Assembly: GCA_015844335.1 (NCBI GenBank)
Contig: JADLZL010003072.1
Span: forward strand, 310,001-374,000
Direction of reading: 5' to 3'
Origin: Chrysopogon serrulatus
Lineage: Eukaryota > Streptophyta > Magnoliopsida > Poales > Poaceae
Length of the DNA stretch: 64,000 nt
In this document: piece by piece, positions 24,085 to 36,225 of the stretch
Layout: every line of letters begins with the position of its first letter
How positions within the stretch are numbered: the first letter of the stretch is position 1
Position numbers and translations under genes: made by a program
The notes under the pieces: generated by a model
What the model was told of the DNA's origin: nothing
The model's input: the letters and a program-made list of their open reading frames with translations, nothing else
The model's database searches: none

Positions 24085-24228
24085 TTCATGTCGGACCAAT
24101 ATTGTTCTCAGAATAAGGGAATTATTCAAACTCATTGCTGTTGAGTACTTGGTCGTAGCACCTTGGTAAAGTGTGGAGCATGTCTCAGTGCTGCGAAAAC
24201 CTTGTAAGAGTAATTTCAAGAGGCTTAA

Positions 24229-24232
24229 TTTG

Positions 24233-24263
<31 letters not shown>
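24229..24263. repeat. TC microsatellite
   Basis: A TC dinucleotide run with one or two T interruptions lies downstream of the aminotransferase and upstream of the LINE insertion. Confidence 0.9.
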
Positions 24264-24526
24264 AATAGTTTTCTACACGCTACAATAGCCTCCTCAAAAG
24301 CAAAAAAATAAAAATAAAAAAACACCCACAACTCGATAAATTATTATCTGTTGAGCGTGCTGACCTTAGCAGTCGTATTCTCGGAAGGGAAGGGAAATAG
24401 AAAGTAGAGCTATATTTTATAATATAATCATACTATGAGAACATAAATGTTCCTGAAATGGGAAATGCGTTTGTTCTTGGAACAATGTTTTTTTTTTTTT
24501 TTTTTTGATCGGAACTTTCATTCCAT

Positions 24527-25653
24527 TTACTCGACCACGTCGGCTGAATCGCTCGAGACGAAAACCATAATACAATCTGGCACTCCGGCCATCACTACTG
24601 ACTCATTGGAAGAGCTTTTACTCCCTAGAGAAGCAAGCTCGTGGGCAACTCTATTACAATCACGCGACACATGCAAAACCTGAATCTGAGTAAAGTTTTC
24701 AGTCTTAAGCTCGTGCACCAAACCACCTACCACTGCAAGCCTGAGTACATCTCCTTTGACAGCCGTCACAACCTGCACCGCATCAGTCTCAAGGATTATG
24801 TTCTGGATGCCCAGCTCAGATGCTGCTTTCACTCCTTCAATACACGCACATAGTTCCATCTGGAGAGGACTCAGAGCGTAGTCCTTTCTGCTGAAACCCG
24901 ACTGGATTGCTTCGCCATCTTCATCTCGAATAATATACCCCCAACTCCCCTTTTTCTCTGAAACTCTGAAGGCCCCATCAGCATTCAGCTTCAGTGTTCC
25001 AGATGGAGGTGGCTCCCATCTTCTTCGAGTCCTAATTGGCATAGCAGTCCCCTCCGTGCTCTTTGCAATGTTCCTGATCTCCGCTGTCTGTCTGACACTT
25101 AGGCCAGCGATCTCAGCAGGCAGTCGCTTCTTTATCCCCTCTCTGGTGTTGTTTCTTTCATGCCACCAGTTGTTTAGAATCAGAGCTGCCGTCAACAGTA
25201 GCTCATCATCTATTTTCAGCAACCTGTTCACCATATCATGGGCATTGCTACATTCTGCCAGTTTTTGTTGCACGGCTTCCAATCGGCTTCCAATCCTGCT
25301 TGTCTCCAGAGTGCTTTGCCCTGCTTGCAGTGCAGGAATAGGTGCCCTCCATCCTCAAACAAACGATTGCACATTATGCATCTATCATCCTCAACTTTCA
25401 CACCTCGACGTTTCAGGTTCATACGCAGGGCTAAAGAATTGTGGGCCAGCCTCCACAAAAAATGTTTCAGTCTGTTCGGTGCTTGCATTCCCCAGATCCG
25501 ATCCCAGACATTGGTTGAATGACTCTCCCCTGCTGAAGTAGAGGTAGCTGAATGATATCTGCTTCTTCGATTCAGATCATCAATGTAGGCTCTATAGGCT
25601 GATTTAACTTAGAAAACTCCCTTCGCATCAAAATGCCAGGCCAGGATGTCTTC
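24527..25653 (-). pseudogene. LINE ORF2 C-terminus: zf-RVT and RNase H
   Basis: Minus-strand order is zf-RVT (RLKHFLWRLAHNSLALR, CIMCNRLFEDGGHLFLHC, at 25228-25488) and then an RVT_3-type RNase H (LNADGAF, MELCACIEG, ETDA and HVSRDCNRVAHELA hold the expected D, E, D and H/N positions) to about 24527. The upstream end reads AWHFDAKGVF, stop, VKSAYR, a LINE hallmark with one in-frame stop, and is cut at 25653 by the CACTA element. The zf-RVT and RNase H segments are in different frames, so at least one indel separates them. Confidence 0.9.
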
Positions 25654-25669
25654 CACTAGTACACAAATG

Positions 25670-25920
25670 CTTTTTACAGGCGGTTGAAGACGCCACAACA
25701 CCGGGCGTTTTGGGCCGCCCTCAGTGCAAGAGGCCAGTGAAAATGTTGCATTTTCACTGGCGGTTGCTTGAAAACCGCTCGTGAAAATGCATTTCCACCG
25801 GCGGTTCACATAAGCAACCGCCCGGTGAAAATGTCATTTCCATCGGGCGGTTAACATAAGAAACCGCCGGTGGAAATGGCATTTCCAAAGCGGTTTTTTT
25901 AGGTGAACCGCTTTGTATTA
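25670..25920. repeat. Left subterminal repeats of the CACTA element
   Basis: Repeated GGCGGTT / AACCGCC words in both orientations alternate with TTTCCACCGG or TTTCACTGG spacers. In En/Spm elements such arrays bind the element's own DNA-binding protein. The composition closely matches the internal array at 31868. Confidence 0.85.
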
Positions 25921-25969
25921 ATGTTTTTCCGCCCAAATTCATTTGAATTTTTAATTTTTTTCAGTTGGC

Positions 25970-26085
25970 GCCCCTCTCTGTCCCCTTCCTTCCTCCCTCC
26001 TCTCTGTCCCTCCTCTTTCCCCCCCTCCCTCCCTCCCTCTCTCCCCCTCATCTTCCTCCCTTCTCCCCCCTCATCTTTCTCTCTT
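25970..26085. repeat. Polypyrimidine (CCCTCCC) tract
   Basis: A C- and T-only stretch with CCTCCC, CTCTC and CCTTCC words over about 110 bases lies just inside the CACTA left subterminal region. It gives spurious proline/serine-rich and glycine/arginine-rich open frames, which I do not treat as genes. Confidence 0.85.
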
Positions 26086-26557
26086 ACTATGATCAATGCA
26101 AAGACTATTTAATTATGACAAATACATCAAGAAAAAGTAATTATACCATACAATACTTATATACATATGTATATCATTAACAATTTAATTACATTATATA
26201 TTGTTTACATCAAAATTATTTTTCTGGCCACCATGTGATAATAAAATTTACATTGGAGTGGAATCTAATAATCATTTCGACTTAATTTCAGGCGCTAATG
26301 TCCCTTTAGCTCGAACTCGGCCTCGCTAAGGGGCTTTCCGGATGGTGATATTTTCCCTCCAGAGGAATAATTTCTCTCAAGATAAATGAGTAGAGGTCCT
26401 CAATTATTCCGCATGAGTTAGGTCGTCGAAGGTTTCGGACTCGCTTCTTGATACGCCCTGAAAAAAAGAAAGTGGGTAAGCATTATATATATTGCCATGT
26501 GTCTAAGTAAATTTGCATTGTTAACAATATAAATACAAACGTTACTATTAGTGGTAC

Positions 26558-28230
26558 CTTATTAGGGTTCCTGATGTACCGTCCGGCCGTTTTCATGAAC
26601 TCGCACGTGTAGAATCCACAAAGTCTGGCCGAACCCGATTGGTTGCTTGTGGCACTACATAAATTGCATAGAGTTATTTACTTGTAATAACATCTTATAT
26701 ATGTAACATGCATGATATTGATTCATAAATTTACGCACCGGCCATTTGTGAAAAAAATTTTATTTCCTCCCCCCGCCATGGACTGGTCAAACACTCCACC
26801 TCTTAGTTTATAGAATCTCCAACATCTATGATCTCAAAAAGAATCAGTTTGCAACAATCTTAAACTCTCATCGATTAAAAGATGCATGCTACATTTTGTC
26901 AGCTTACCGTTCTACGATGCTTTGGAATTTTGCATATCTTTGAGGTGGGTAGTCGGCGGAGTCAAAGACCAGCACCCTTCCTCCCTAGGATAAATGAAGA
27001 AGCATATCCAAAGTGGTCATTGCGCACGCATCGAAACCGAAGTTGTTATGCATTTATATAAACCGATACTTAAGGCGATGTATGTATATGAACCCATACT
27101 TACCTAAAGTTATAAGGGGCAACTACGCATTCCCTGTGTTTGTACTGGAGCAATGCATTGCCTATGTAGGTGGCGTATCTAGTCTCATGATCCTTCTCCA
27201 GATCTTTTATTCTCCTTTCTTTGTCTTTCTTTGATAACCCCTTCAATTTGTCGTTGTCATCACCAATTCGGAAGGTGTGCTCATTCTCGCATATTTTTTT
27301 GGGGCTTAGGTACCCAGTCCGCTTGAATTCATTCTTGTTTGGTCCGGGACCGTACACGAACTCATCTTGATCATATTGCATTCTGCAAGGCACAAGATAG
27401 AAGTCAATAATAATAAACGAAAGTTCATGTTAGTACGAAAGGTACACTTACAATGCAAATAGCGTGACGAGCTGAACGTCGAGCCGCTTAAGGTTCATCA
27501 TCAAACATATGTCCTCAAAAAGTAAAAAAGCCGTGTCTCGTTCACTTATGAAAGCAGCTGGTGGTATATTTACTTGGATTGCGTCGATCCCGACTCGAGC
27601 CGCTCGCATGTACCAGTCATGAAGTCTTTTTATACCAGGCGGGAGCTTTTGGAGTCGTTCCCAACTCAGTAGAGGCCTGCCGGGTACATATTTATCAGGG
27701 ACATTTTGATAGTCATCCCATGTTGGCCTCACTATCTTTAGTGCTCGGATCTTTGCTGCTTCTACTTCCTTCTCTTGCTCAGCTAAGTCCACGGTAGTTG
27801 ACTTGCGAGAAAGCGCAATCCCTTCCAAAAACTTGGCAGTGCCAGCTGTTTTCTTCTTCGGCTCGTATGGGGAAACCAATTTAGGAACAAAAAATTTCCT
27901 CTTCTTGGTGGATTTTTCTTGGGTCTTCTTTGGTGGCGGCGGTGGTGTCCAAGGCGATGCTTCCATGTCTTGAGGTGGTGGGGACGAAGCAGGCTCACGG
28001 ACTGGTGTACTTGTTTGTGGCGGAGATCCTGCTGGTTTCGATGTTGACGGTGGGGTTCCTGAAGGATCGGCAGTAGGGAATGATGGTGGGTTTGGATCCT
28101 GTTGACGGTCGGGATCAGTGCCGACTCGAAGTTTTCGGCGGGGCTTCGTGGAAGGTGGTGGTCGGGTCAATCTGGACATCTCTTCGAGGCCACATGATGA
28201 AATTATTAATGGCCTGTCCGAGTGTCTCAA
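26558..28230 (-). pseudogene. CACTA ORF2 C-terminus with Ulp1-like (C48) protease domain
   Basis: Reading right to left, a proline-rich linker (27448-28230; KRKFFVPKLVSPYEPKKK, DKYVPGRPLLSWERLQKLPP) is followed by a segment at 27100-27393 ending LLQYKHRECVVAPYNFR. Protease-like exons follow at about 26908-27020 (WICFFIYPRE, then VLVFDSADYPPQRYAKFQS), 26739-26822 (KLRGGVFDQSMAGGG) and 26558-26654 (NQSGSARLCGFYTCEFMKTA). The aspartate, glutamine and cysteine of the usual H-D-Q-C set are visible. The histidine position near 27020 and the frame after PRE appear damaged. Donor GTGCG at 26738 and the next acceptor keep the reading phase. These domains are common passengers in plant CACTA elements. 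Confidence 0.75.
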
Positions 28231-28644
28231 TACCCTCGGGACCAGAAATTTCTAGCATGTCATCCTCGTAGCCTGGGACGACCGTCACCACTTCTACCCT
28301 GCAGTACTCTTCTGGTATAGGTTTACCGTGGTAGTCACTTCCGGGGATCGCAAAGCCTGTGGCTACCTCCCTTGTAACGTTGATGCTTCATACCATATCG
28401 TATGAGCATTTTGCAAGGTGTCGACCCATTGATGTCATCCACAGGGTAGCGGTGTGTGTTTCCCGTAGACCCCACACTACTTGGAAAGGGAGCAGATTGA
28501 GCGGGCATGCCATGACTCATCTCCTGAGCTCTAGGCAAGGGTTGTCTTTGGAACGAGCTGCATCCGTGGGCCTTGTGTGCTCATCTGCTGAAGCATTACT
28601 TCGCACTAGCTAACTAACGCACCTACCTTGTGGATCGGGATTTG

Positions 28645-29755
28645 TTAGAAAGTCGACATCATGTTTCTGAACTGTTCCTTAGCCTTTTCCTCAAAAAAAT
28701 GCTGCATATCTTCCTTATATTGATCGCGTTTCTTATACATGCCCACCCACTCCTCACCAAATCCCTCTTTCCATCCCATCTTGGAGGAGATGCCTCGTAC
28801 ACGGCCAGGATGCTCGAGGGGGTTGCCCACCCAATACTCGGGATGTCTCTCTCCCTTCGTGGCTTGAGTTTCCATTGTTTGACCTCCACTTTGCTAGCTC
28901 CAACATCTTATCACCTGGGGCCGTGATGTCTAAGGGACAGTTCACACCGGTAGCGGTTTGTCTTGTTCCTCTACCTCTGAGCCAATTTGCCGACCTCTCG
29001 CCAACTTCCTCTAATAGCATAGAAACCCTTTGTTTCTCTAGCTCCTCCTCCTCCGCCCGCCATTTCGAATTTGTTTCTTGTAACCACCGGTGCCAAGGTG
29101 ATGGTGGTATTTGTTCTTCCTTGCTAGTGCCGGCGACTTCACTCTTGGCTTTGGCGGTGGGTCGTTCTTACGTGCCTTGAATATCTCCCACCGCGCTTGT
29201 GTGATCTTATACTTGCTCGTTGGGTCGTACCCATGCTTGAGAAACTTGGTATTCATCTCGGATCGCCGCTACGGAATGATGTTGCAACCGCTTGAAAAAA
29301 ATACCCCTTCGCAAGTTTCTCATCTGTCCCCGTAGGGAAAACAAACCTTTCTATAAATTTGTCCCACGCCTCTTTCCTTTTAGTCGCATCCACATCCTTC
29401 CACCTAGTGATTGTGATGTCCAATTTATCCCCGACCGTAAAAACCAATTGCATTCCGTATCTTGGCAGCCACCTCATCGACACTAGAGGCTCTCTTACGG
29501 GCCGATGCTAGGAACTATATATGTCTTCTCTGGCCACTTGTTTGTTCCTCGGTCACCACGTTTTCGGTCACTCTGTTTCCTTTTTCTTGATTTGGAGGTG
29601 GTTGTCTCAGTCGTTTCTGGTGCTTCGTCTTGAGGCACGTCTTCTTTTTCCGCGAGAAGTTCCCGCATTTGAGACATAACCTCCTGGCCGAAAGAATTCA
29701 AGAGTGTAAGGATCATTATGAGTATAATACTATGAAGGGAAGTATTAGTTTTCAT
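28645..29755 (-). pseudogene. CACTA ORF2 N-terminal part: Transposase_24-like
   Basis: Minus-strand pieces in shifting frames read KRKEAWDKFIERFVFPTGTD (29253-29483), YDPTSKYKITQARWEIFKAR (29038-29256), then HPGRVRGISSKMGWKEG and EEWVGMYKKRDQYKEDMQ (28645-28875). This order is that of the Transposase_24 (Ptta/En/Spm) family in plant genomes. Upstream, 29495-29755 encodes a lysine/arginine-rich nuclear-signal-like stretch. Several frame changes show decay. Confidence 0.8.
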
Positions 29756-30167
29756 GTACTAAGTATACCTCATCATACGGATCATAATCTGGGTCTACAC
29801 TTTTATCGCGTTGTCTATCTATGCTAGGGCATGGATCACTTCGGTTGCCGTCATCTTCCTCTTCTTCCAACATGTCACCATGGAAATCTTCTTCTTGTCC
29901 TTCTTCCGCTAGGGGTGACTCTCAAGACGCTGCTCTTCTTCTTCTAGAGGATTTACAGTTCTATGCATGGCAATAACTACGTTAGTTACTTTGATAGGGT
30001 TCGACGTTATAAAAAGGGCAAGGCTTCTTAATGCCGTGAGACTCACCGTGCCTCGGGGGTGTGTGAGTCTTAGTGGGTGACTCGCACGCTCTCTTCCGTC
30101 GATGGTCTTTAGATTTTGGAGACGTCATATTCTCGATAACTTCAAATATAACAAGACAATAATACAA

Positions 30168-30808
30168 AGTCATTAGCAATAAGTCATTAACACTAAGTCA
30201 TTAAGTCAATACCACTAAGTCATTAAGCCTCGTACACTAAGTCACTAACACTAAGTCAATAACACTAAGTCATACGGAAAAAACACTAAGTCATTAAGTA
30301 AATACCACTAAGTCATTAAGCCTCGTACACTAAGTCACTAACACTAAGTCAATAACACTAAGTCACAAAGTATAATCTTTGCTATACACTTGCTATTTAA
30401 TATAACATTTCATAAAGAATATTACATAAAATAATCTTTGCTATGCACTTGCTATTTAATATAACATACAATAAAGAAAATTGCTATACACTAAGTTGTT
30501 ATTTAATATAACATTTCATAAAAGAATATTACATAAAATAATCTTTGCTATAACACTAAGTCACTAACACTAGTCATTAGAAAATAACACTTAGGAAATA
30601 ACACTAAGTCATAAAGTCATAAACACTATAACACTAAGTCACTAACACTAAGTCACTAACACTAAGTCACTAACACTAAGTCATAAGGAAATAACACTAA
30701 GTCACTAACACTAAGTCATTATGAAAAAACACTAAATCATTATGAAATAACACTAAGTCATTACGAAATAACACTAAGTCATTATGAAAAAACACTAAGT
30801 CATTAGAA
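30168..30808. repeat. Minisatellite of CACTAAGTCA-type units
   Basis: Dozens of copies of AACACTAAGTCA and variants (ATTA, AATA, CTA endings, TCGTACACTAAGTCAC) are interspersed over about 640 bases, with higher-order blocks repeated at 30190-30300 and 30300-30370. It lies inside the CACTA element between its two coding blocks. It resembles no subterminal motif of the element. Confidence 0.9.
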
Positions 30809-31239
30809 GATATGTACGTGATATGGCGTGGAGGAGAGACTTAATCTAGGGCGGCGGGGAACGATGAGAAGACGGTGGCACGATGATTATTTGGCGGGTC
30901 TCGTGGACGGTGACTGCCAATCAATAGAACACAAGTTGTAATTAAAGAAGTGTAATTAACATAAACCCTAATTACAAGAGCGAGGATATAATTTACCGTC
31001 ATAATTCAGTAAATAGAATTACTAGTGCTTAGCACATGTCATTAATACAATTATAAATTGAAATATGTAATAATTGATATAATTAATACAATTACTATTT
31101 ACTAATTTGACTAATTAATGGTATTAGTTAATACAATTAATACAATAAATATTTACTAATATTACTAATTACTACAATTATTACTTTTAGTATTACTTAA
31201 TAGTATTACTAATTAATACATAAAAAAAGAAAAAAAAAA

Positions 31240-31800
31240 GGACACTTCTTTGGACCCATTGGAGGGCCCAACGGTGGCCCAAAGACTGCGAGGCCCATTG
31301 GAGGCCAAGCAGGGCAAGCCCCGCCGCGTTCTTTGTTGCCCTAGCGTGGGGCTGGGCAAGCGCCGCCGCCACAAGGCTGCCTCTACCGACGCTGCAGCAG
31401 CGCTGCTTTCGCGCCGTGTACCGCCCTACCGCCGCAACGGCACGCCATGACAAGCGCGACAAGCCGCCGCGCCGCCCATCTGCCCCACCGCCGTGGCAGC
31501 AGGCCGGCGCCCGCGCCGCCACGCCCCTCCCGTGCCGAACCGCCGTTGGGCTGCCCTAGCGCCGCTCCTACGCCGCGCTTCTCCACCCCGCCGCAAGCGA
31601 AGGTGGCTCACCGACGCCGATGGCGGCCGGACGTCGGTAGCGGAGAAGAAGGCGGAGGCGGAGAGCTTCGTTGGAGAAAGAAGGCGGAGGCGGAGAGCTC
31701 GGTTGCGCTGGAGGGGCTCGGTGGCGGAGGCGGTGGCGGAGTGCTCGGGCTGGCGAGCGGATTGCCTTTGAATTTTGGCAGCCTGCCGGCGTCGCCTTGA
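31240..31800. other. GC-rich island inside the CACTA element
   Basis: A sharply GC-rich block lies between AT-rich flanks. Overlapping arginine/proline/alanine-rich frames exist on both strands without recognisable domains. For a minus-strand transcript it could be the leader or first exon of the second coding block, since the internal repeat array sits just upstream. It might also be captured host sequence. Confidence 0.4.
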
Positions 31801-31867
31801 ATGAAATCGCGCCCACCGTATGTTGAAATTTTCCAAGTCCCAAGACTGTGTATATATATAAAACCAT

Positions 31868-32030
31868 TAGCACAGGCGGTTCCACTAAGACCACCGCCCG
31901 GTGGAAATCATTTCCACCGGCGGTTCACTAGGAGCACCGCCGGTGGAAATCGTTTCCACCGGGCGGAGGTCTTAGTTAACCGCCGGTGGAAATGTATTTC
32001 CACCGGCGGTGCTCTTAGTGGAACCGCCAA
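31868..32030. repeat. Internal copy of the subterminal repeat array
   Basis: GGCGGTT and AACCGCC words with GGTGGAAAT / ATTTCCACC spacers alternate in inverted pairs, just as at the left end of the element (25670-25920). No CACTA terminus adjoins, so this is not a simple nested end. It lies between the two coding blocks. Confidence 0.9.
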
Positions 32031-32705
32031 ATGAAATTTATTTTAGGGTTTTATTGTTTTCTTCTGTTCTTATATAAGATATTTCATATCATATATAAGA
32101 AAAGGATTAAAACTAATTGTTTTAGGTTATTTAATTTAGGTTATTTTATTTAGGATATTTATTGAGGATATTTTATGTAGGCTAATTTTTTTAGTATATT
32201 TCTTTTAGTTACTTTTTTTTTAGGTTAACTCTTTTAGTATATTCCTTTTTAGGTTAATTCTTGTTGGTTAATTCTTTTAGTATATTACTTTTTAGGTTAG
32301 ATCTTGTAGGTTATTTTTTTAGGTAAATTCTTTTTAGTATATTTCTTGTACTATATTATTTAGACTATTTCTTTTTGGTTATTTTGTGTAGGTTATTTCT
32401 TTTTGGTTATTTCTTTTAGACTACTTTTGAGGTTAATTCTTTAAGGTAATTCCAAGAAATAGCAAATGACTTAAATAAGTACAAAAGAAATGCCAAGAAA
32501 TAGCAATACCAAAGATATGATATAGGATATTTTTTATATTGTAGACATCAACCAGTAGAAAGAAAAGGACTTAAACAAATAGAAATCAAAAGAAAATAAA
32601 TAAGTTGAAGAGCAATACCAAGATAGACTAATTAATGAGTACAAATTACAACTGATAAATTATTACACATGACATTGACTAATATTTAACTAATATAAAA
32701 TCTAG

Positions 32706-35700
32706 CTAGCCAGCTACTGTTCTGCCTTCTCTATCGTGGCGTACCCATGGCAATGAATTTTTGGGGATGGTACGCTCAACATTCTTTATCTTCAAAGGAT
32801 GATCTTCAAAGAGAGACATATGTCCGAAATGGCTGAAGTCATCTAGGTCAATTACACCATGAACTCCAAAACCTTGTTGCTTTCGGGGAAGAACTATATG
32901 CTTGGTCTTGTCGCTACTTTTCTTCTCTTCCTTAGAAAGGATCTGTTCGGCATAGAAGACACGGCAAAGACGGATAGCAAGAATCCGGGGATCATCCTTG
33001 TAGCCTAATTTACTTAGATCAAGAACTCTCGGGCCATAGTTGTCCATTGTGACATGTTTGTCATCAACCCATTGGTATCGAAACACAAGGCGTCTTAAAT
33101 GAATCATAGTCTAGTTCCCAAATCTCCTCAATGAAACCATAGTATGTAGCGTTTTCATTTGAATCATTTATGGCCTCGCAACGAACACCACTATTTTTTG
33201 CGCCATGCTCTTTTTGTCCCTAGAAGTGGTACAAAAACGTGAAGCCACTAATGTCATAGGTTACGCCATGATGTGACTGCTTGGAGATGGTCCAACCGCC
33301 AACCTTTTGATAGTTTGTTGCTCAATTGTTTCTCCATTTGGAATGTTACGCTCCATTAGCCATGAAGTGAATCGACGCTTGTGTTCCTTTGATAGCCAAT
33401 CCTCTGTTTGCCCGGGGGTTATGATCGCTTAGCTCTTCAATGTGTTGTGTGATTAAAGGCTCCATTATCGAGAGCTGATGCATGATGCTATGATGCACCT
33501 CGAGGACTATATTATAGTCTAATGGGATGAATGATTTCCGGCCCATCCTCCCACACCCATGCAGTCTACCCTCATCTCGGGACGGAGGCAAACCTATTGC
33601 AATCTGGTCTCTTAGGAAATTATTACAGAATGGACCTCCGGAATCAATGGCCTCTTCGGTAGTGTATCCCTATATCATGGATGCCTCAGGACGAGCACGA
33701 GTGGATACATAACCATTGAGTATTGACATGAAACGTTCATATGTCCACATCTCATGCAAGTACATGGGACCCAATGCCTGTATTTGTGGCACCAAATGCA
33801 CGATAAGGTGTACCATTATATCAAAGAAAGATGGTGGGAAACACATCTCAAGCTGTGACACTGTCTCAAACCGCGAATTCTGAAGAGACTCCAACCGCTC
33901 TCGGTCAATTACCTTCTGTGATATCGCGTTAAAAAAAGTAGCATAACCGTGTGATTGCCATCTTTAAGAACACCGGGCTAATAGCTCTGATGGCAATAGG
34001 GAGAAAGGTTGTCAACATCACATGGCAATCATGTGAGTTGTAGTTGGTGAGTGTAAGTTCCTTCATTGTAACAATGCTCTTAATGTTAGAGCAAAATCCA
34101 GCTGGAACTTTCAATTTCTTCAACCAAACACACATCGCATGTTTCTCATCTGTAGTCAGGTTGTAGCTTGCTGCCGGGAGGTGGTACTTTCCATTATCTA
34201 GCAGCACGGGATGAAGTTCTGGTTTTATCTTCAAATTGACCAGGTCCTGACGTGAACTCAATCCTTCCTTTGTCTTACCCTTTATGTCTAGCAAGATACC
34301 AATTATGCTTTCAAACACATTCTTCTGGATGTGCATACCATCGACCACGTGCCGTATATCAAACTCTTTCCAATATGACAAATACTTAAAGAAAATTGAC
34401 ATCTTCTTGAATGTAGCCCCAGGAGTTGGCTTCACATTCTTTCATGTTTTTCCATCTTTTGTCTTCTTGCCAAATACAAACTTGATGTTCTTAACTATCT
34501 CGTACACTCTTTGACCTTTACTATTCTCTGATGGAGCAGTGGACCTTGTTTCGTCGTGATTGTCAAAGTATCTATCCATCTTTCGCAAGCGGTACCTATG
34601 TCCTTTCGACAAGAAACGCATGTGTCTCATGTATACTATCTTGTTGGAGGCACTGAGGGACACGTAAAAGGTTTCATCTAAGCATACTACACAACCGACC
34701 TTACCCTTGAACTGTCCTGACAATACAAAGAGAGCTGGATAATCGTTGATCGTAACAAAAATAATTGCTCTTAGTGTGAATGACTCTTTCCGGTATTCGT
34801 CCAACATGGCGACACCTGTATCCCACAATATTCTCATTTCCTCCATTAATGGCTCCAATAATACATCCATGTCAACACCAGGTTGTGTAGGTCCCGAAAT
34901 AAGAATGGTCAGCAAAAGGTATTTGCGCTTCTGCAATATGTGTGGAGGAAGGTTGTAGATAGTGAGGAGCACCGGCCATGTGCTATGCGTGCTGCTCCTT
35001 TCGGCGAAGGGATTCATTCCGTCAGTACATAGTGCGAACCGAACATTTCTTGTCTCCTTAGCAAATTCTGGGTGGTCAGCATTGAATTTTTGCCATTGCT
35101 TCCCATCGGCAGGATGTCGAAGCTTTCCATCTACTTTGTGCTTGTCAGAAGCATGCCAGGTCATAAGCTCTGCATCCTCAGGGTTTGCAAACAAACACCG
35201 GAGACGATCAACTACCGGAAGATACCACATCACCAAAGCAGGAACCCTTCTCTGGGCATAATAGTCTTCTTCTTCATTTTCTTTGTTGCAGAGTTTTGAA
35301 CTCTGTTGGGTCTTCTTTCTTTTCTTTCCTTTGGAAACAGAAGTTGCATTCTCCTCTTGTAGATAGTCTTTTTTTCGTCTTGTACCGACTTGCACTACAA
35401 TTTGGACAGTTGTCCAAGTCTTTGTAATCACCTCGATATAAGATCTGAGTGGTTTACGCACGCGTGGATCTTCTGGACACCCATAGTAAGCGGACTGATT
35501 AGCTTCTTTGCATAGTAAGTGTTAGCAGGCACTTTGTTCTCCTTTGGAAGCATATCTCTGAGAGTACTCAATAATGCATCGAAGCTGGCATCGGACCATC
35601 CATACCTAGTCTTCAACATCAACAACTTAAGCACAGACCGTAATGTCGTGAACTCTTTGGTGCAACCCTTACTCTCATCGTACAAGGGCTCTGCTGCTGC

Positions 35701-36225
35701 CTGCTCTAAGGCCTCTATCCCTTTCATGAAAAACATTGATGGATCCGTATGACGACGCAATAGTGCAGCCATCAATTCTGCGTCTTCATCCTCCACCTGA
35801 GTTCTGTTGGCATCGGTTCCTCCAACATTTGCATCATCATGAACATCGGGCACAACATGTTCACTCTCTTGGGGACAATGGTGTTCTGTCTCATGTCCAA
35901 ACTGGTATACATCGTCAACAAGCATATCTGGGCCATTGCCACCTAGATTCACAGGGTCTTCAGCTCTATACGTTGCAGAGCTACCCTCTCCATGCTTTGT
36001 CCAAATCAAGTAATCATTTATAAATCCTCGGCAGATCAGATGAGCCATGATTGCACTTATGTCTTCAAAAACAACAAGATTTCTGCAATCGGCGCAAGGA
36101 CAATATATGTGCTTCGTCCGTGTTCTGAAAGCATGATTTTTGGCAGCATCGATAAACCTACGAACCTCAAGTACGTAGGATGGATCTACTCTGTCTAAGT
36201 TATACATCCAGAATGCTCTGTCCAT
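32706..36225 (-). pseudogene. CACTA TNPD-like transposase (Transposase_21 family)
   Basis: The reading starts at 36225 (MDRAFWMYNLDRVDPSYVLE, a Transpos_assoc-like zinc region with CPCADCRN). It continues at 35461-34442 (VDRLRCLFANPEDAELMTWH, LCTDGMNPFAERSSTHSTWP, GKVGCVVCLDE), 34435-33929 (EFDIRHVVDGMHIQKNVFES), 33894-33670 (FETVSQLEMCFPPSFFDIMV, DUF4218-like) and 33107-32706 (DUF4216-like, VFRYQWVDDKHVTMDNYGPR). The order matches plant En/Spm TNPD transposases. Frame changes near 35430-35460 (within GDYKDLDNCPNC) and elsewhere break it. Confidence 0.88.

Noticed and set aside
25899..26112. Glycine/arginine/glutamate-rich and serine/proline-rich short proteins
   Set aside because: Produced by a polypyrimidine tract on opposite strands.
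30168..30808. CRISPR-like array
   Set aside because: Repeat units are short, imperfect and contiguous, with no unique spacers; this is a minisatellite in a plant transposon.
31447..31836. Overlapping frames in the CACTA GC-rich island as a captured gene
   Set aside because: Frames exist on both strands with no domain similarity; described as a GC-rich island instead.
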